DNA of 64,000 nt from positions 62,001-126,000 of the forward strand of contig NZ_JAVFVU010000028.1 of NCBI RefSeq assembly GCF_030929615.1. The letters are read 5' to 3'. Numbering within the stretch: the first letter of the stretch is position 1; each line of letters starts with the position of its first letter. Under the pieces are notes generated by a model that was not told where the DNA came from, made no database searches, and was given only the letters and a program-made list of their open reading frames with translations. A program made the translations under genes and the position numbers. This DNA comes from Dyadobacter sp. LHD-138. GTDB lineage: Bacteria > Bacteroidota > Bacteroidia > Cytophagales > Spirosomataceae. Below are positions 10,101 through 20,100 of the stretch, piece by piece.

Positions 10101-10613
10101 ATGAAAAAGATCTTATATCAAATTGCTTTTGCATTGTTCACGGGCGCATCGTTCATGTCCTGCCTGAAAGAAGATATCGTTGCTACACCGGGCCTTGCCA
10201 GTGTTAAATTATACATGACCAATGCCCAGGGGAAGGATTCTCTTGTTAACCAGCCTGTTAAGGGAAAACCGGTAAAAATAGTTGTGGATACCGATGCTGA
10301 CATGTGCTCGGTGTGGCCGGGAGGTGCCAGGGTTATTATGAAGAAAAAGGTGAGCACGGACGGCGTTACATTTCCCGATTCCATCGATATGTTCAACCAT
10401 CCTGTACTTGTTAACAGTGATCAATATTCGGATTACGGGCTGGTTGGCGCGAGAGGATTGAAAACGACGCTTTCGAGTGAGGGCTGGTACTGCACTTATA
10501 CGTATACCAAATCAGGAGAATTTGACCTGGTTGTGGTGGTAACAAACCACGGTTATAACACAAATGAATTCAAACCAGCGGTTGTGGAAATAGGCAAGTT
10601 GAAGGTTAAATAA
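10101..10613 (+). CDS. Small lipoprotein at the end of the SusCD operon, function unknown
   Basis: Predicted lipoprotein of 170 residues from ATG 10101 (an alternative ATG at 10086 adds five residues and nearly abuts the SusD stop at 10080). The signal peptide ends with a lipobox around Cys21 (GASFMSC). The rest looks beta-rich, with an Ig/PKD-like feel (VKIVVDTDADMCSVWPGGA, GWYCTYTYTKSGEFDLVVVVTN). I do not recognise a named family. Small lipoproteins in the third position of susCD operons often sit on the cell surface and add a binding function, so a substrate-binding role is inferred from context. A strong terminator follows 15 bases after the stop. Confidence 0.85.
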   Translation: MKKILYQIAFALFTGASFMSCLKEDIVATPGLASVKLYMTNAQGKDSLVNQPVKGKPVKIVVDTDADMCSVWPGGARVIMKKKVSTDGVTFPDSIDMFNHPVLVNSDQYSDYGLVGARGLKTTLSSEGWYCTYTYTKSGEFDLVVVVTNHGYNTNEFKPAVVEIGKLKVK

Positions 10614-10628
10614 TCTCGTATTTTCTCG

Positions 10629-10660
10629 AAATCCCCTCCCGAAAACCGGGCAGGGGATTT
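10629..10660 (+). terminator. Intrinsic terminator of the ECF/FecR/SusCD locus
   Basis: Stem AAATCCCCT-CCCG paired with CGGG-C-AGGGGATTT around an AAAAC-type loop with one bulged C. It starts 15 bases after the lipoprotein stop and is followed by a T-rich stretch (CTTATTTTTG). Confidence 0.85.
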
Positions 10661-10972
10661 CTTATTTTTGATTCAGGCAAAGCCCATTTTCGCCCACATC
10701 TTTCAGCCAGGCAAACCTCTCTCACGTTGCCTCGTATGTTTTCCACTCCTGTTTCTTTGGTTTTCAATTCCTCGGTTTTCTTTTCTATATCATCGGCTTC
10801 AAAATAATTCCGTTAAAAATTGTGCGTTAAATCGTGATGTCCTGTCAAGACAGGATGCTAATAATTCCTGTTTTATTTTAGAAATTGCGCTGTCATAAGC
10901 AACAAACGACAGGATCTCTTCCATCACCACAATTAAAAATAACCTAATCATTGCCCTAACCTTAGTCCCAAC
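10661..10972. other. Intergenic region with a 16-bp palindrome
   Basis: No convincing gene. A 76-codon open frame here has low-complexity composition and no family look. At 10840-10855 there is a perfect palindrome TCCTGTCAAGACAGGA, 118 bases before the glycosidase-like gene, which could be an operator for a dimeric regulator. No clear -33/-7 pair was found apart from a TATTTTTG that is part of the terminator tract at 10663-10670. Confidence 0.4.
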
Positions 10973-13270
10973 ATGCAATTTCGGCTTTTTAAAACCATTA
11001 TTTTAGGTATTATCATTTGCATCGCTCATATTGATTCCTATGCGCAATACGACTTCAGTACCAATTATTTTAGAATCCACATCAACAACAAAGGATGGAT
11101 CACGAGTATGAAAAATGTAACGCGGCCGACCGGGCAACGCGAATTCAGTCCCGTCGATAAGCCCTCTCCGCTGTTATCGCTTTACGACAGTAAAAAACAA
11201 CAATACTATCAGCCCCAAAAAGCGATTTACAACAAAACAAAGAAAGTCTTTACACTGCAATACCCTAACGGCTCGGTTGCGACGGTTGCTTTGACTGCCC
11301 ATAAAAAATATTTTAAAATGACCTTGCTGTCGCTGCACCCGCGGAAGGGTGTCGATAATGTACAGTGGGGTGCCTATCAGACCAATATCACCAATCTTTT
11401 CGGAGAAATCATCGGTGTAGCCCGCGATACCAGCGACGCTGTCAATTACGCCATCGGTATGTTGGCGCTCAATGACAATACCCTGGGCGGCACATCCGAA
11501 ACCATTGCCGATGCCGCCCCCTTTCAGTATATTATCCACAGTCCGGACACACAACGTTTCCCACTACCGACTCACCTTCACGAAGGCCAAATTTTCCCTA
11601 TCGGCGGTGATGGCATCAACGACGTTGCTTTTTATGCCCATAAGGAGCCTTATTACAGGATTTTATATGGAAATGCGGCCCAGATTGATGCCAAAGGCAG
11701 AATATCCATTGCGTATAATTCGAGGGACAGAGCCCCCAGACGCGAGGTTTATTTTTCATTGATACCCAATATGGCTGCGAACACGCCCAACCACCTCGAA
11801 GTACAACCTCTAGGCGTCGATTACATCGGTTCTTCTGTGGCACTTTGGGGAAGTCCGGACAGTACGGCGCTATTGGATGTCATCCAAAATATTGTGCGTT
11901 CCGAAGGTCTGCCCTACCCTACGCTCAATGGCAAATGGATCAAAGATCCGTCCGCTTTTGTTCCGGATGCGATGTCCGTTGGCGGAGTATACGATAGTAT
12001 CGTTCCCTACACCCATCATTTAGGCTTTAAGGCGATCAGCTTGTATGATCAGGGATTTATCAGACCAAACCGTGCCAATGAAGGATATCTGGACGGGAAA
12101 AATTTTGAAAACAAACCGATTAAAATGGCCCTTGGGAATAAATCGCACAAAGAGTTTTCTGAAATGGCCGCAGCATATGGGATTATAATCGGCCGAACAC
12201 CAATCACTACGGCCCTGGCACCGGGAACCCAAGATGCCAGTCCTTTTCCAAGTGATAGTTTGTGTTATCAGCAAAAACGTGTGCTTACGAAAAGCATCGG
12301 ACAAAGCGATACGGTTATCCTTGTCAATGATCCGAAATATCTTGACGAAATAGCCAGCTGGGAGGGCCATAGCAAAGACCTGAATATAATCAAGATCGGA
12401 AAAGAGCTCATCCATTATATGGGCGTTTCAGACAAGGCTCCTTATCGCCTTTTGAACATCAAACGAGGCTACTGGAACACCCACGCCGCGAATCATTCAG
12501 CTGGCGATACGCTTTATAAACTTCAGGTCACCATCAATTATGGTTATGACGGGTTGATCCCTAACATGCAATTGCAGGATAAAATAGCCGAATATTATGC
12601 GGCTGTATGCAAGATCAACGGTTTGGCCTATTATGACTTTGACGGGCAGGAGTTTTTGTTCAACAACGGTCATGGATATTACTCCGTCAAACGTTTCTTT
12701 CATAAAATGTTTGACAAGGCAAAAGAACTGGGTGTACCCTATATCCGTTTCACAGGATCTACTTTGTCAGAAGGATCCTGGCACTATCAAAGTATCTGGA
12801 ATGTAGGCGGAGGAAAAAATCTGTATGATGTTGAAAGCAGGGAATGGGGCAGCACAACAAGCCAGGGAAAGGACCTAAGGGATGTAAGCTATGCCAACTT
12901 TTTCCCGGTTGGGATGGGTGGAAATTTCCCGATCAAAGCAAACTCGACGGTCGCACAATACGAGCATGTCCAGGCCATTTCCGTGGGTGTGGGAACCACC
13001 TACAGCCTTCAGCTCAATCAAAAAGATGTTGAAAGCTGTCCTGAAAAAGATGCCATTTTCAAGGCGATCAGAACCTGGCAAAATGCCCGTGCGGCAAATG
13101 CGTTTCCACGTTGGGTGAAAAAGGAGCTTGCCAATCCTGTGCATCAATTCCACCTGGAAGAAATAAACAGCGGCACCTGGAAGCTTTATAAAACGGATCC
13201 TGATGGTAAAAACATGAAACCTTTTTGTACGCTTAAAAGGGAAAATACAGATGATTCGAAAAAAGGTTAA
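10973..13270 (+). CDS. Secreted glycoside-hydrolase-like protein, family not recognised
   Basis: Secreted protein of 765 residues with a signal peptide cleaved after about residue 24 (DSYAQ). Residues 25-300 look like a beta-sandwich domain of the kind found before the barrel in many glycosidases (FRIHINNKGWITSMKNVTRP near the start, REVYFSLIPNM near its end). Residues about 320-690 look like a TIM-barrel: VGGVYDSIVPYTHHLGFKAISLYDQGF, IAEYYAAVCKINGLAYYDFDGQEFL and VPYIRFTGSTLSEGSWHYQS. Asp555, Asp557 and Glu560 in the YYDFDGQE motif are candidate catalytic or binding residues. The arrangement recalls clan GH-D-like or GH101-like enzymes, but no family assignment is secure. It is a single-gene unit after the SusCD operon, possibly acting on the same substrate. 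Confidence 0.75.
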   Translation: MQFRLFKTIILGIIICIAHIDSYAQYDFSTNYFRIHINNKGWITSMKNVTRPTGQREFSPVDKPSPLLSLYDSKKQQYYQPQKAIYNKTKKVFTLQYPNGSVATVALTAHKKYFKMTLLSLHPRKGVDNVQWGAYQTNITNLFGEIIGVARDTSDAVNYAIGMLALNDNTLGGTSETIADAAPFQYIIHSPDTQRFPLPTHLHEGQIFPIGGDGINDVAFYAHKEPYYRILYGNAAQIDAKGRISIAYNSRDRAPRREVYFSLIPNMAANTPNHLEVQPLGVDYIGSSVALWGSPDSTALLDVIQNIVRSEGLPYPTLNGKWIKDPSAFVPDAMSVGGVYDSIVPYTHHLGFKAISLYDQGFIRPNRANEGYLDGKNFENKPIKMALGNKSHKEFSEMAAAYGIIIGRTPITTALAPGTQDASPFPSDSLCYQQKRVLTKSIGQSDTVILVNDPKYLDEIASWEGHSKDLNIIKIGKELIHYMGVSDKAPYRLLNIKRGYWNTHAANHSAGDTLYKLQVTINYGYDGLIPNMQLQDKIAEYYAAVCKINGLAYYDFDGQEFLFNNGHGYYSVKRFFHKMFDKAKELGVPYIRFTGSTLSEGSWHYQSIWNVGGGKNLYDVESREWGSTTSQGKDLRDVSYANFFPVGMGGNFPIKANSTVAQYEHVQAISVGVGTTYSLQLNQKDVESCPEKDAIFKAIRTWQNARAANAFPRWVKKELANPVHQFHLEEINSGTWKLYKTDPDGKNMKPFCTLKRENTDDSKKG

Positions 13271-13316
13271 CTGCGTTTAAAGTAGTGAAGTTGTTTGTGG
13301 TAAACCAATAGACAAA

Positions 13317-13446
13317 CCACGAAACGTTCCTACGGAACGAAAAACACATCAATTTATCTCTGTTTCTACCAACGAAATGTCCCGATGGGACAAGCACATT
13401 AGGATGTTTCCTTCTTTTTCTTCCTATGGGAACATTTCGTCGGTGG
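13317..13446. repeat. Cluster of three imperfect short palindromic repeat units
   Basis: Three related units share a CGAAA(C/T)GT core next to a small hairpin: 13317-13339 (CGAAACGTTCCTACGGAACG), 13368-13393 (CGAAATGTCCCGATGGGACA), and in opposite orientation 13421-13446 (TTCCTATGGGAACATTTCG). They fill much of the space between the convergent glycosidase-like gene and the histidine kinase gene. Interspersed hairpins of this CCTACGG-type are common between genes in Cytophagales and resemble REP/MITE-type elements. Confidence 0.6.
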
Positions 13447-13534
13447 CAATGACATAACTTATCCGGATATGGAGCTTTGCAAATTAAATTATCCAGGTAG
13501 CAGAGCAGTTGCTTGGCTTAAATTGAAGTTAAGG

Positions 13535-14905
13535 TTAAGAAAAAGGCAGCGCGGGCAACAAGATACAAACGGTTGTCCCCTGATCTTTTTCTGAATCGAC
13601 AATCAGTGTGCCGCAATGCATGTCGATGATTTTCTTGGCAATGGTCAGCCCTAACCCGAATCCAGGCAGATTACTTACATTGGCGGCCCGCATCATGGGT
13701 AAAAATATATCATTTAACTCGCTGCCGGGAATACCGATTCCCTGATCCTTTACTTTAATAGCCACCTGCTGATTTTCCAGATCCACAAAAAGCGTAACAG
13801 GTTTGCCATGCGAATATTTACTGGCGTTTTCCAAGATGTTATTAAGCACCGTGCGGAGCAGCGTCGAATTCCCCAGAATTTTCACCATAGGACTGTGCTC
13901 AGTGAAATTATCGGTCAGCCGCAGCGCAATGTGCTGCTCGGGTCGTTTCTCTCCAAAGTAGGTAATCGTGTCCAGTATCGTGTCGACAATATTAATATCT
14001 TCCTGAAACCTGGCTGCCTGCAAACCTTCCACTTCGGCCAGATGCAGCAGGGAATTGGCCAGCTCAATCGCACCTTCCAACCGCACCAGAGCTTTGGTCA
14101 TACTGTTTCTGGTATCAGTCAGGTGCTCATCATAAGCCAGAGATGTTTCCAGTACGCCCTTTACGACGGTCAAAGGTGTGCGAATTTCATGGGAAGCGTA
14201 CGAAACAAAATGCTCCTGACTGATCGCCAGTGTTTGCAGCCGACCCAGTAATGCATTAAATGACGTAGCCAGGTATGCGGCTTCATCTCCCTGGGTTTCA
14301 TTTTTAAGCCGGAAAGAAAAGTCGTTGACTGCGGCCGGATTCATTTGCCTGATTAACCCGTCAAAGGGGCTAAGGGCCCTTCTTGCAAACCAGAAACTGG
14401 CAAAGGCGACGATCACCAGCAGAATAATATTGCCCGTGATTAAAATAAACAGAAGGCTTTCATTGGCGTGCCGACCCGTCAGATCATAGGCTGTAACGAC
14501 AGAAACATACTGTACACCATTCACTTTGAAAGCCAGCGCAACGCCCTCTTTTGCAGCGGTCCAGGGCTTTGCATGATATTGAAAATAAACCTCCCTCTCC
14601 CGGGCATCGGTTAATAATTGGGTAGTAAGCTTAAAATCATCAGGTCCTGACGATTTGTAAATCGTTTCATTGCTGGCATTCAGGATCGCTTCATGCTGGT
14701 CAGGAAGGGTAAGGTAGCTCGAACGGTGAAATTCCATCCGGTTTTGAAAATACAACTGTCCGGCCAAAGCCCTCCGCTGAAGCCGGTTTCGCATCAGATT
14801 CTTTCGATAAGATTCATAATTCTGGTAAATAAAAATCGAAAAAAACAAAAGCAAACTGGCCACCAAAACCCCGAATCCAATCGTAATTCTGCGTTTTATA
14901 CTCAT
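13535..14905 (-). CDS. Two-component sensor histidine kinase (HAMP, HisKA, HATPase)
   Basis: Membrane sensor kinase of 456 residues. TM1 about 8-27, a periplasmic sensor loop of about 120 residues, TM2 about 151-172, a HAMP-like linker (ALSPFDGLIRQMNP, about 177-225), HisKA with phospho-accepting His239 (ASHEIRTPLTVVKG), and a catalytic domain with N-box Asn360, G1 box DQGIGIP (387-393) and G2 box GFGLGL (415-420). Its start overlaps the end of the response regulator gene by four bases (ATGA), so the two are translationally coupled. The architecture resembles CusS/ArlS-type sensors. Because the pair is divergent from a tripartite efflux operon, it probably senses the exported compound or envelope stress. 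Confidence 0.95.
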   Translation of the reverse strand: MSIKRRITIGFGVLVASLLLFFSIFIYQNYESYRKNLMRNRLQRRALAGQLYFQNRMEFHRSSYLTLPDQHEAILNASNETIYKSSGPDDFKLTTQLLTDAREREVYFQYHAKPWTAAKEGVALAFKVNGVQYVSVVTAYDLTGRHANESLLFILITGNIILLVIVAFASFWFARRALSPFDGLIRQMNPAAVNDFSFRLKNETQGDEAAYLATSFNALLGRLQTLAISQEHFVSYASHEIRTPLTVVKGVLETSLAYDEHLTDTRNSMTKALVRLEGAIELANSLLHLAEVEGLQAARFQEDINIVDTILDTITYFGEKRPEQHIALRLTDNFTEHSPMVKILGNSTLLRTVLNNILENASKYSHGKPVTLFVDLENQQVAIKVKDQGIGIPGSELNDIFLPMMRAANVSNLPGFGLGLTIAKKIIDMHCGTLIVDSEKDQGTTVCILLPALPFS

Positions 14906-15579
14906 GGCTCTGCACCTATCATATAGCCTACACCAAAAACGGTATGCAGCAACCTGGTACCGGAACGGTCAATTTTCCGGCGAAGATAATTCACATATAC
15001 ATCCACGACATTGGTATTGGTATTAAAGTGCACGTCCCAGACATTTTCAAGCAAATCGACCCGGTTGATAACCTTTCCCTGATTAAGCATCAAGTATTCA
15101 AGCAAAGCATATTCCCTTGCTGTCAGTTCGATTCTTTCCCCTGCCCGCCAGACTTTGTGTGAATCGGTCTCAATCTGCAAATCCAATAACTCCAACCGCT
15201 TCGGTCTGGGCGCACGGGATGGGTGCCTTCTGGCCAGCGCCTTCAAACGAAACAATAGCTCTTTGAATGCAAAAGGCTTGGACAGGTAATCGTCGGCCCC
15301 AGCCTCAAAACCCAGCACCTTGTTGTCAAGACTTCCTAATGCCGTCAACATAATCACGGGAACAGCGGGCCAGTTTTGTTTGATAAAACGGCACAGGTCA
15401 AATCCATTCAAGCCTGGCAGGTTTACATCCAGCACCACCACATCAAAGCGGTTTTCGTTGACCATACTTCGTCCGATCACCCCATCAAAAGCAACCGATA
15501 CGGCAACGCCTTCTGATTGCAGGCCTTTTTGAACAAACTGCGTCAGTTCCACATCATCTTCAACGACTAAAACATTCAT
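14902..15579 (-). CDS. OmpR/PhoB-family response regulator
   Basis: DNA-binding response regulator of 225 residues. Receiver domain 1-115 with acidic residues Glu7/Asp8/Asp9, phospho-accepting Asp51 (VVLDVNLPG), Thr79 and Lys101 (YLSKPF). A winged-helix effector domain occupies about 125-222, with the typical ending LLENVWDVHFNTNTNVVDVYVNYLRRKI. The gene order regulator-kinase and the four-base overlap show one operon. The divergent neighbour is an efflux operon, and the tandem 11-bp repeat at 15675-15695 is a plausible binding site for this protein. Confidence 0.96.
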   Translation of the reverse strand: MNVLVVEDDVELTQFVQKGLQSEGVAVSVAFDGVIGRSMVNENRFDVVVLDVNLPGLNGFDLCRFIKQNWPAVPVIMLTALGSLDNKVLGFEAGADDYLSKPFAFKELLFRLKALARRHPSRAPRPKRLELLDLQIETDSHKVWRAGERIELTAREYALLEYLMLNQGKVINRVDLLENVWDVHFNTNTNVVDVYVNYLRRKIDRSGTRLLHTVFGVGYMIGAEP

Positions 15580-15674
15580 AGATCTTCACTTTATTATGCA
15601 CCTGTCGGCAGTAAAATTACGCATCAGGATCGGAACACTATTGCAAACTACGCGCTCTAACCAAATTTTAATAA

Positions 15675-15695
15675 CCCTCTAATTACCCTCTAATT
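15675..15695 (+). promoter_or_regulatory. Tandem 11-bp direct repeat, candidate response-regulator operator
   Basis: CCCTCTAATT occurs twice, at 15675-15684 and 15686-15695, exactly 11 bases apart, in the intergenic space between the regulator and the efflux operon. OmpR/PhoB-type regulators bind head-to-tail direct repeats of about one helical turn. A near-consensus -7 element (TTATTTTG, 15706-15713, seven of eight positions of TANNTTTG) follows, placing the repeats over the -33 position, as expected for an activator. Confidence 0.5.
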
Positions 15696-15737
15696 GGATC
15701 CATATTTATTTTGGACTTTAAACCAACCCTAAACCCC

Positions 15738-17108
15738 ATGCCACGCTTTATTATTGGTATTTTTTTTATTCTCCTTACTGCTTGCCGGCTCTATGCGCAA
15801 ATAATGAGTATGGAAGATGCGATTCGCGCCACTTTGACACACTATCCCACCCTCGCGGCCCAACAGGCAGCTCTGGAGGCGGTCCGCATCAATGCGCAGG
15901 TGATCAAAGACAACAGGTTACCCAATGTGCGCCTGCATGACCAGGTTAATATGGGTACGGCCAATGGACTTTCCGGTTCTTATTTCTCCCTGGGTCTTAT
16001 CGTTCCAACCGCCGGGGGACGAAGGTCCGAAAATACTACGGATCTGGCATCGGGCAACATTGCGCTGGCCACCGCCGATTGGGAAATTTACAATTTCGGC
16101 CGTTTCAAAGCCGAAGATCGTCTGGCCCTTGCCGATATTGCCATCGGAGAATCAGCCGTAGCACGCGAGCAATTCAGGATCCGGCAAACGGTAATCAACA
16201 CCTATCTGGATCTGTTATGGCTCCGGCAAACACTGAAAATAGAACAGCGAAATCTCGCCCGTGTTGACACGGTACGCAAGGTGATCAGCAATCTGGTGCA
16301 GAATGGCATACGTCCGGGACTGGATTCATCGCTCGCTTCGGTGGAATTCTCTCGTGCAAAGCTGAATTATTTTCAAATGCAGCAGCAGCTACAACGTGCT
16401 TTTATTCAACTGGCAACACTAACGGGCAGACCGGTCAGGGAATCTGACATTGATACTACCTTTCGGCAGCAATCCCTGCTGGTCAAACCATCAGACATGC
16501 AACTTACGACAAACCATCCCCTGCTTCAATTCCGCAGCAATCTGGTCAACCGTGAAACAACTGAAATCGAGCTCATACGCAAAGCCGCGCTGCCAAGGGT
16601 ATCGGTTCTGACTTCCGCCTGGGCCAGAGGAACCAGTCTTGATATCGACAACAATTTTGGTCCTCTTGGAAAAGGGTTTGGTTATAGCAGGACCAACTTT
16701 CTCCTAGGCATGGCAGTGACCGTCAACCTTACTGATTTTCATCGGGTCAAAAACCGTTCGGTGCAGCAGCGGTGGAAAATTAAGGAAGCTGCCAGCCAGC
16801 AGACCGCCGAAAAAATCCAGTTGCAGAATATGCTAACCACCTCGGATTCCGTCATGGCAACCTTACGGCTTGCCCTGCTTGAATTACCCACGACGCTGAA
16901 CTCCGCAGAACTTGCCTACCAGCAAAGACTTTCCCTCTATAACAATGGAATCGAAAATATTCTTGGCCTTACCGATGCCTTACAACTGCTTTCTATGGCA
17001 GAAAAACAGGCGGTAAACATACAGCGCAGGGCCGTCGATGTCCGGTTGGAACGGGCTTATGCAACTAACAATTTTGACGAATTCCTCACGCTTTTCCGGC
17101 CCTTATAA
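15738..17108 (+). CDS. TolC-like outer-membrane efflux protein
   Basis: Outer-membrane factor of a tripartite efflux pump, 456 residues, signal peptide to about residue 21 (RLYAQ). The ATG at 15738 is preferred over a TTG at 15711. Two OEP-type repeats are visible: one with the start SMEDAIRATLTHYPTLAAQQAALEA and a long helical part ending near LDLLWLRQTLKIEQRNL, and a second half with long helices (KEAASQQTAEKIQLQNML, AYQQRLSLYNNGIENILGLTDALQLL). It is the first gene of the three-gene efflux operon; the RND gene starts 17 bases after its stop. Confidence 0.93.
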   Translation: MPRFIIGIFFILLTACRLYAQIMSMEDAIRATLTHYPTLAAQQAALEAVRINAQVIKDNRLPNVRLHDQVNMGTANGLSGSYFSLGLIVPTAGGRRSENTTDLASGNIALATADWEIYNFGRFKAEDRLALADIAIGESAVAREQFRIRQTVINTYLDLLWLRQTLKIEQRNLARVDTVRKVISNLVQNGIRPGLDSSLASVEFSRAKLNYFQMQQQLQRAFIQLATLTGRPVRESDIDTTFRQQSLLVKPSDMQLTTNHPLLQFRSNLVNRETTEIELIRKAALPRVSVLTSAWARGTSLDIDNNFGPLGKGFGYSRTNFLLGMAVTVNLTDFHRVKNRSVQQRWKIKEAASQQTAEKIQLQNMLTTSDSVMATLRLALLELPTTLNSAELAYQQRLSLYNNGIENILGLTDALQLLSMAEKQAVNIQRRAVDVRLERAYATNNFDEFLTLFRPL

Positions 17109-17125
17109 AACTTTCTGTTCAGATT

Positions 17126-20100
17126 ATGCTATCCAATTCATTGAAACGTCCGATTACGATACTGGTCTTAGTAGCCGGGCTGATTGTATTTTCGGTCATG
17201 TCGGCCACACGTATCCCCATTGACATTTTCCCGAGGTTAAACTCACCCGTTATTTACGTCATTGAACCCTACGGAGGAATGTCACCGGCCCAGATGGAAG
17301 GATTTTTTGCTACCCGTATGCAGGACCAGTTCCTGTACATCGGCGGTATCAAAGAAATTTCCAGCCGCAGTGTGCAGGGGCTTACCGTGGTAAAACTTGC
17401 TTTTTATGAGGGCAGTAACATGGCCCAGGCCGCGGCCGAAGTTGCCATACAAGTCAATAGGGCCATGAAATTTTTCCCGCCAGGTGCGCTGCCGCCGCAG
17501 GTTGTACGCTACGATGCTTCGTCGGTCCCTATTGGCGATCTTGTATTTAGTAGTAAAACCCGTTCGCTGAAAGAAATCCACGAGCTTGCCGTTACCCGTA
17601 TCAGGCCCATGTTCTCCACGGTCCCCGGTCTGACAGCGCCGCCTCCGATTGGTACCAACGCCAGAACAGTTGTCATTAACCTGGATCCTCAAAAGGCGCG
17701 CAGCTTGAATATTTCTCCCGATGAAGTCGTGGAAGCACTTGCCGCTAATAATGCCATGACACCTTCGGGTAACATCCGCGTTGGAAACACAAGTTATATC
17801 ACCACACTGAATTCTCTGGAAGAACAAGTAGCCGATTTCGGCCAGATTCCTGTTACCACCGAAGGGCACCGCACCGTTTTTTTACGGGACCTGGCCACAG
17901 TACAGGACGGGTCGGACGTAACGGCAGGCTATGCCCTGGTGAACGGCAGCCGTTCCTCTTATATCCCTGTCGTGAAAACCGCAGACGCGTCTACCTGGGA
18001 AGTGGTTACGGCGTTGAAGGCAAAACTGCCCGAGATGCGCAGTCTTCTGCCGGATGATATTCAGGTGAATTACGAGTTTGACCAGTCTGTTTTTGTAATC
18101 AACTCGGTCAAGAGTCTTCTTTTTGAAGGAGGCCTCGGCGCGATCCTGACCGGCCTTATGGTCCTTCTTTTTCTGGGCGACTGGCGCTCATCGGTCATCG
18201 TGATTGTTACCATCCCAATCTCAATCATCGCCGCTGTTTTGTTTTTAAGTCTGGCTGGACAGACGATCAACATCATGACTCTTTCCGGACTCGCATTAGC
18301 CATTGGGGTACTGGTCGATCAGGCGACGGTAACGATTGAAAATATCCACCAGCACCTGGAAATGGGTAAACCTAAAAAACAGGCGATCTATGACGCCTGC
18401 CGGGAAGTGGCCTTGCCCCTGCTGCTGATCCTCCTCTGTATCCTTGCCGTATTTGCTCCTTCTTTTATCATGAGCGGTGTCCCCAGAGCCATGTTCCTTC
18501 CCCTTTCTTTATCGATAGGTTTCGCCATGACTGTTTCCTATTTTCTTGCACAAAGTCTGGTGCCGATTCTGGCAAACTGGATGCTTAAAGAGCATATACA
18601 TAAACAAGCAGACAACAGAGAACAAAGCCTTCATAAGCCCTCGCGCTTCGACCGCATACGTGAAAGTTTCGTGAGACAGAACAAAAGATTGCTGCGCTAC
18701 AACCGCCTGATGGTAGGTCTATATTTTATAGCAATCCTTGCGCTGGCAGCAGTCGGCTTCATGCTGATTGGGAAGGATATGCTGCCGCAGTTGAATTCCG
18801 GGCAAATGGTAATCCGCATGAAAATGCCGGATGGCACACGGCTGGAAAGAACAGAAGAAAAAGTAAGCGAGCTGCTGGCCCTGGTTGACCAGGCGTCAGA
18901 CGGACACCTGGCCATATCGTCTGCCTATGTCGGGGTGGTACCTACCAATTACGCGACCACGAATTTATATGTCAGCACCAGCGGCCCGAACGACGCGGTC
19001 ATTAAAGTGGGACTGGACCCTGACTATCGCACCAACATGCAGGACTTGAAAGAACGCATCCGCAAAGAGGTAACCGAACAGTTCCCGCAGTTGACAATTT
19101 CTTTTGAACCCGCTGATCTGACTGAAAAGCTCATGAGCGGCGGCGCATTTACCCCGATCGAAGTGCAGGTTGCGGGCCGGGATATGAAACAGATCGAAAC
19201 CTATGCAAACAAACTGGTGACCGGGCTGTCGAAAGTGGATCACCTCCGCGATGTCCGTATTGTTCAGCCTTTGAAATTTCCGGTCATCAATATCCATCTG
19301 GACCGCCATAAGCTTGCCATCATGGGACTTAGCTTACAGCAAACCGCCCGGTCCATCACGGCATCTACGTCATCGAGCCGCTTTACCGAAAAAAATCAGT
19401 GGCTCGACCAAAAAGCGGCCTATACTTATCAGGTGCAGGTGCAAATACCCGAATTCGCAATGCGTAATCTCTCTCAATTACAGGAGATCCCGCTCGTAGC
19501 AGGGCAAGCTCGCCCCGTTCTGGCGGACGTTGCAACTTTTTCAATCGATACCTTGCCTGGTGAATATGCCCGCATCGGCCCACGGCGCTTTGTCACGGTT
19601 TCAGCAAATCTTCACCACACGGATCTGGGAACGGCTACAAGTTCCGTCGAGCAGGTAATCGCCCAACTGGGTGAAGTACCCAAAGGACTCGTAACCCAAA
19701 TCAAGGGAATGTCCTCGCTGCTGACCGAGACACTTGACAGCTTGCAGGTCGGACTTGGTATTGCCATCGTTGTGATTTTTCTTCTACTGGCTGCCAACTA
19801 CCAGTCGATGAAATTATCGTTTGTAATTCTTTCGACAGTTCCAGCCGTCATTGTCGGATCGATTGCGATCCTTCTGCTGACTGGAAGTACGCTAAATCTG
19901 CAATCTTACATGGGCATTATCATGTCGACAGGTATTTCGGTAGCCAATGCCATTCTGATTGTTACCAATGCCGAGCGGTTGCGGTGGGAGTACCGGGATA
20001 CCAAGCGCGCCGCCCTGGATAGTGCCGGTCTGCGCTTAAGACCTGTACTGATGACAAGCTTTGCCATGGTGGCAGGTATGATTCCGATGGCGCTGGGAAC

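Noticed and set aside
10668..10898. Plus-strand open frame of 76 codons before the glycosidase-like gene
   Set aside because: No recognisable motif; it starts within the T-rich tail of a terminator and has low-complexity Phe/Leu/Ser content.
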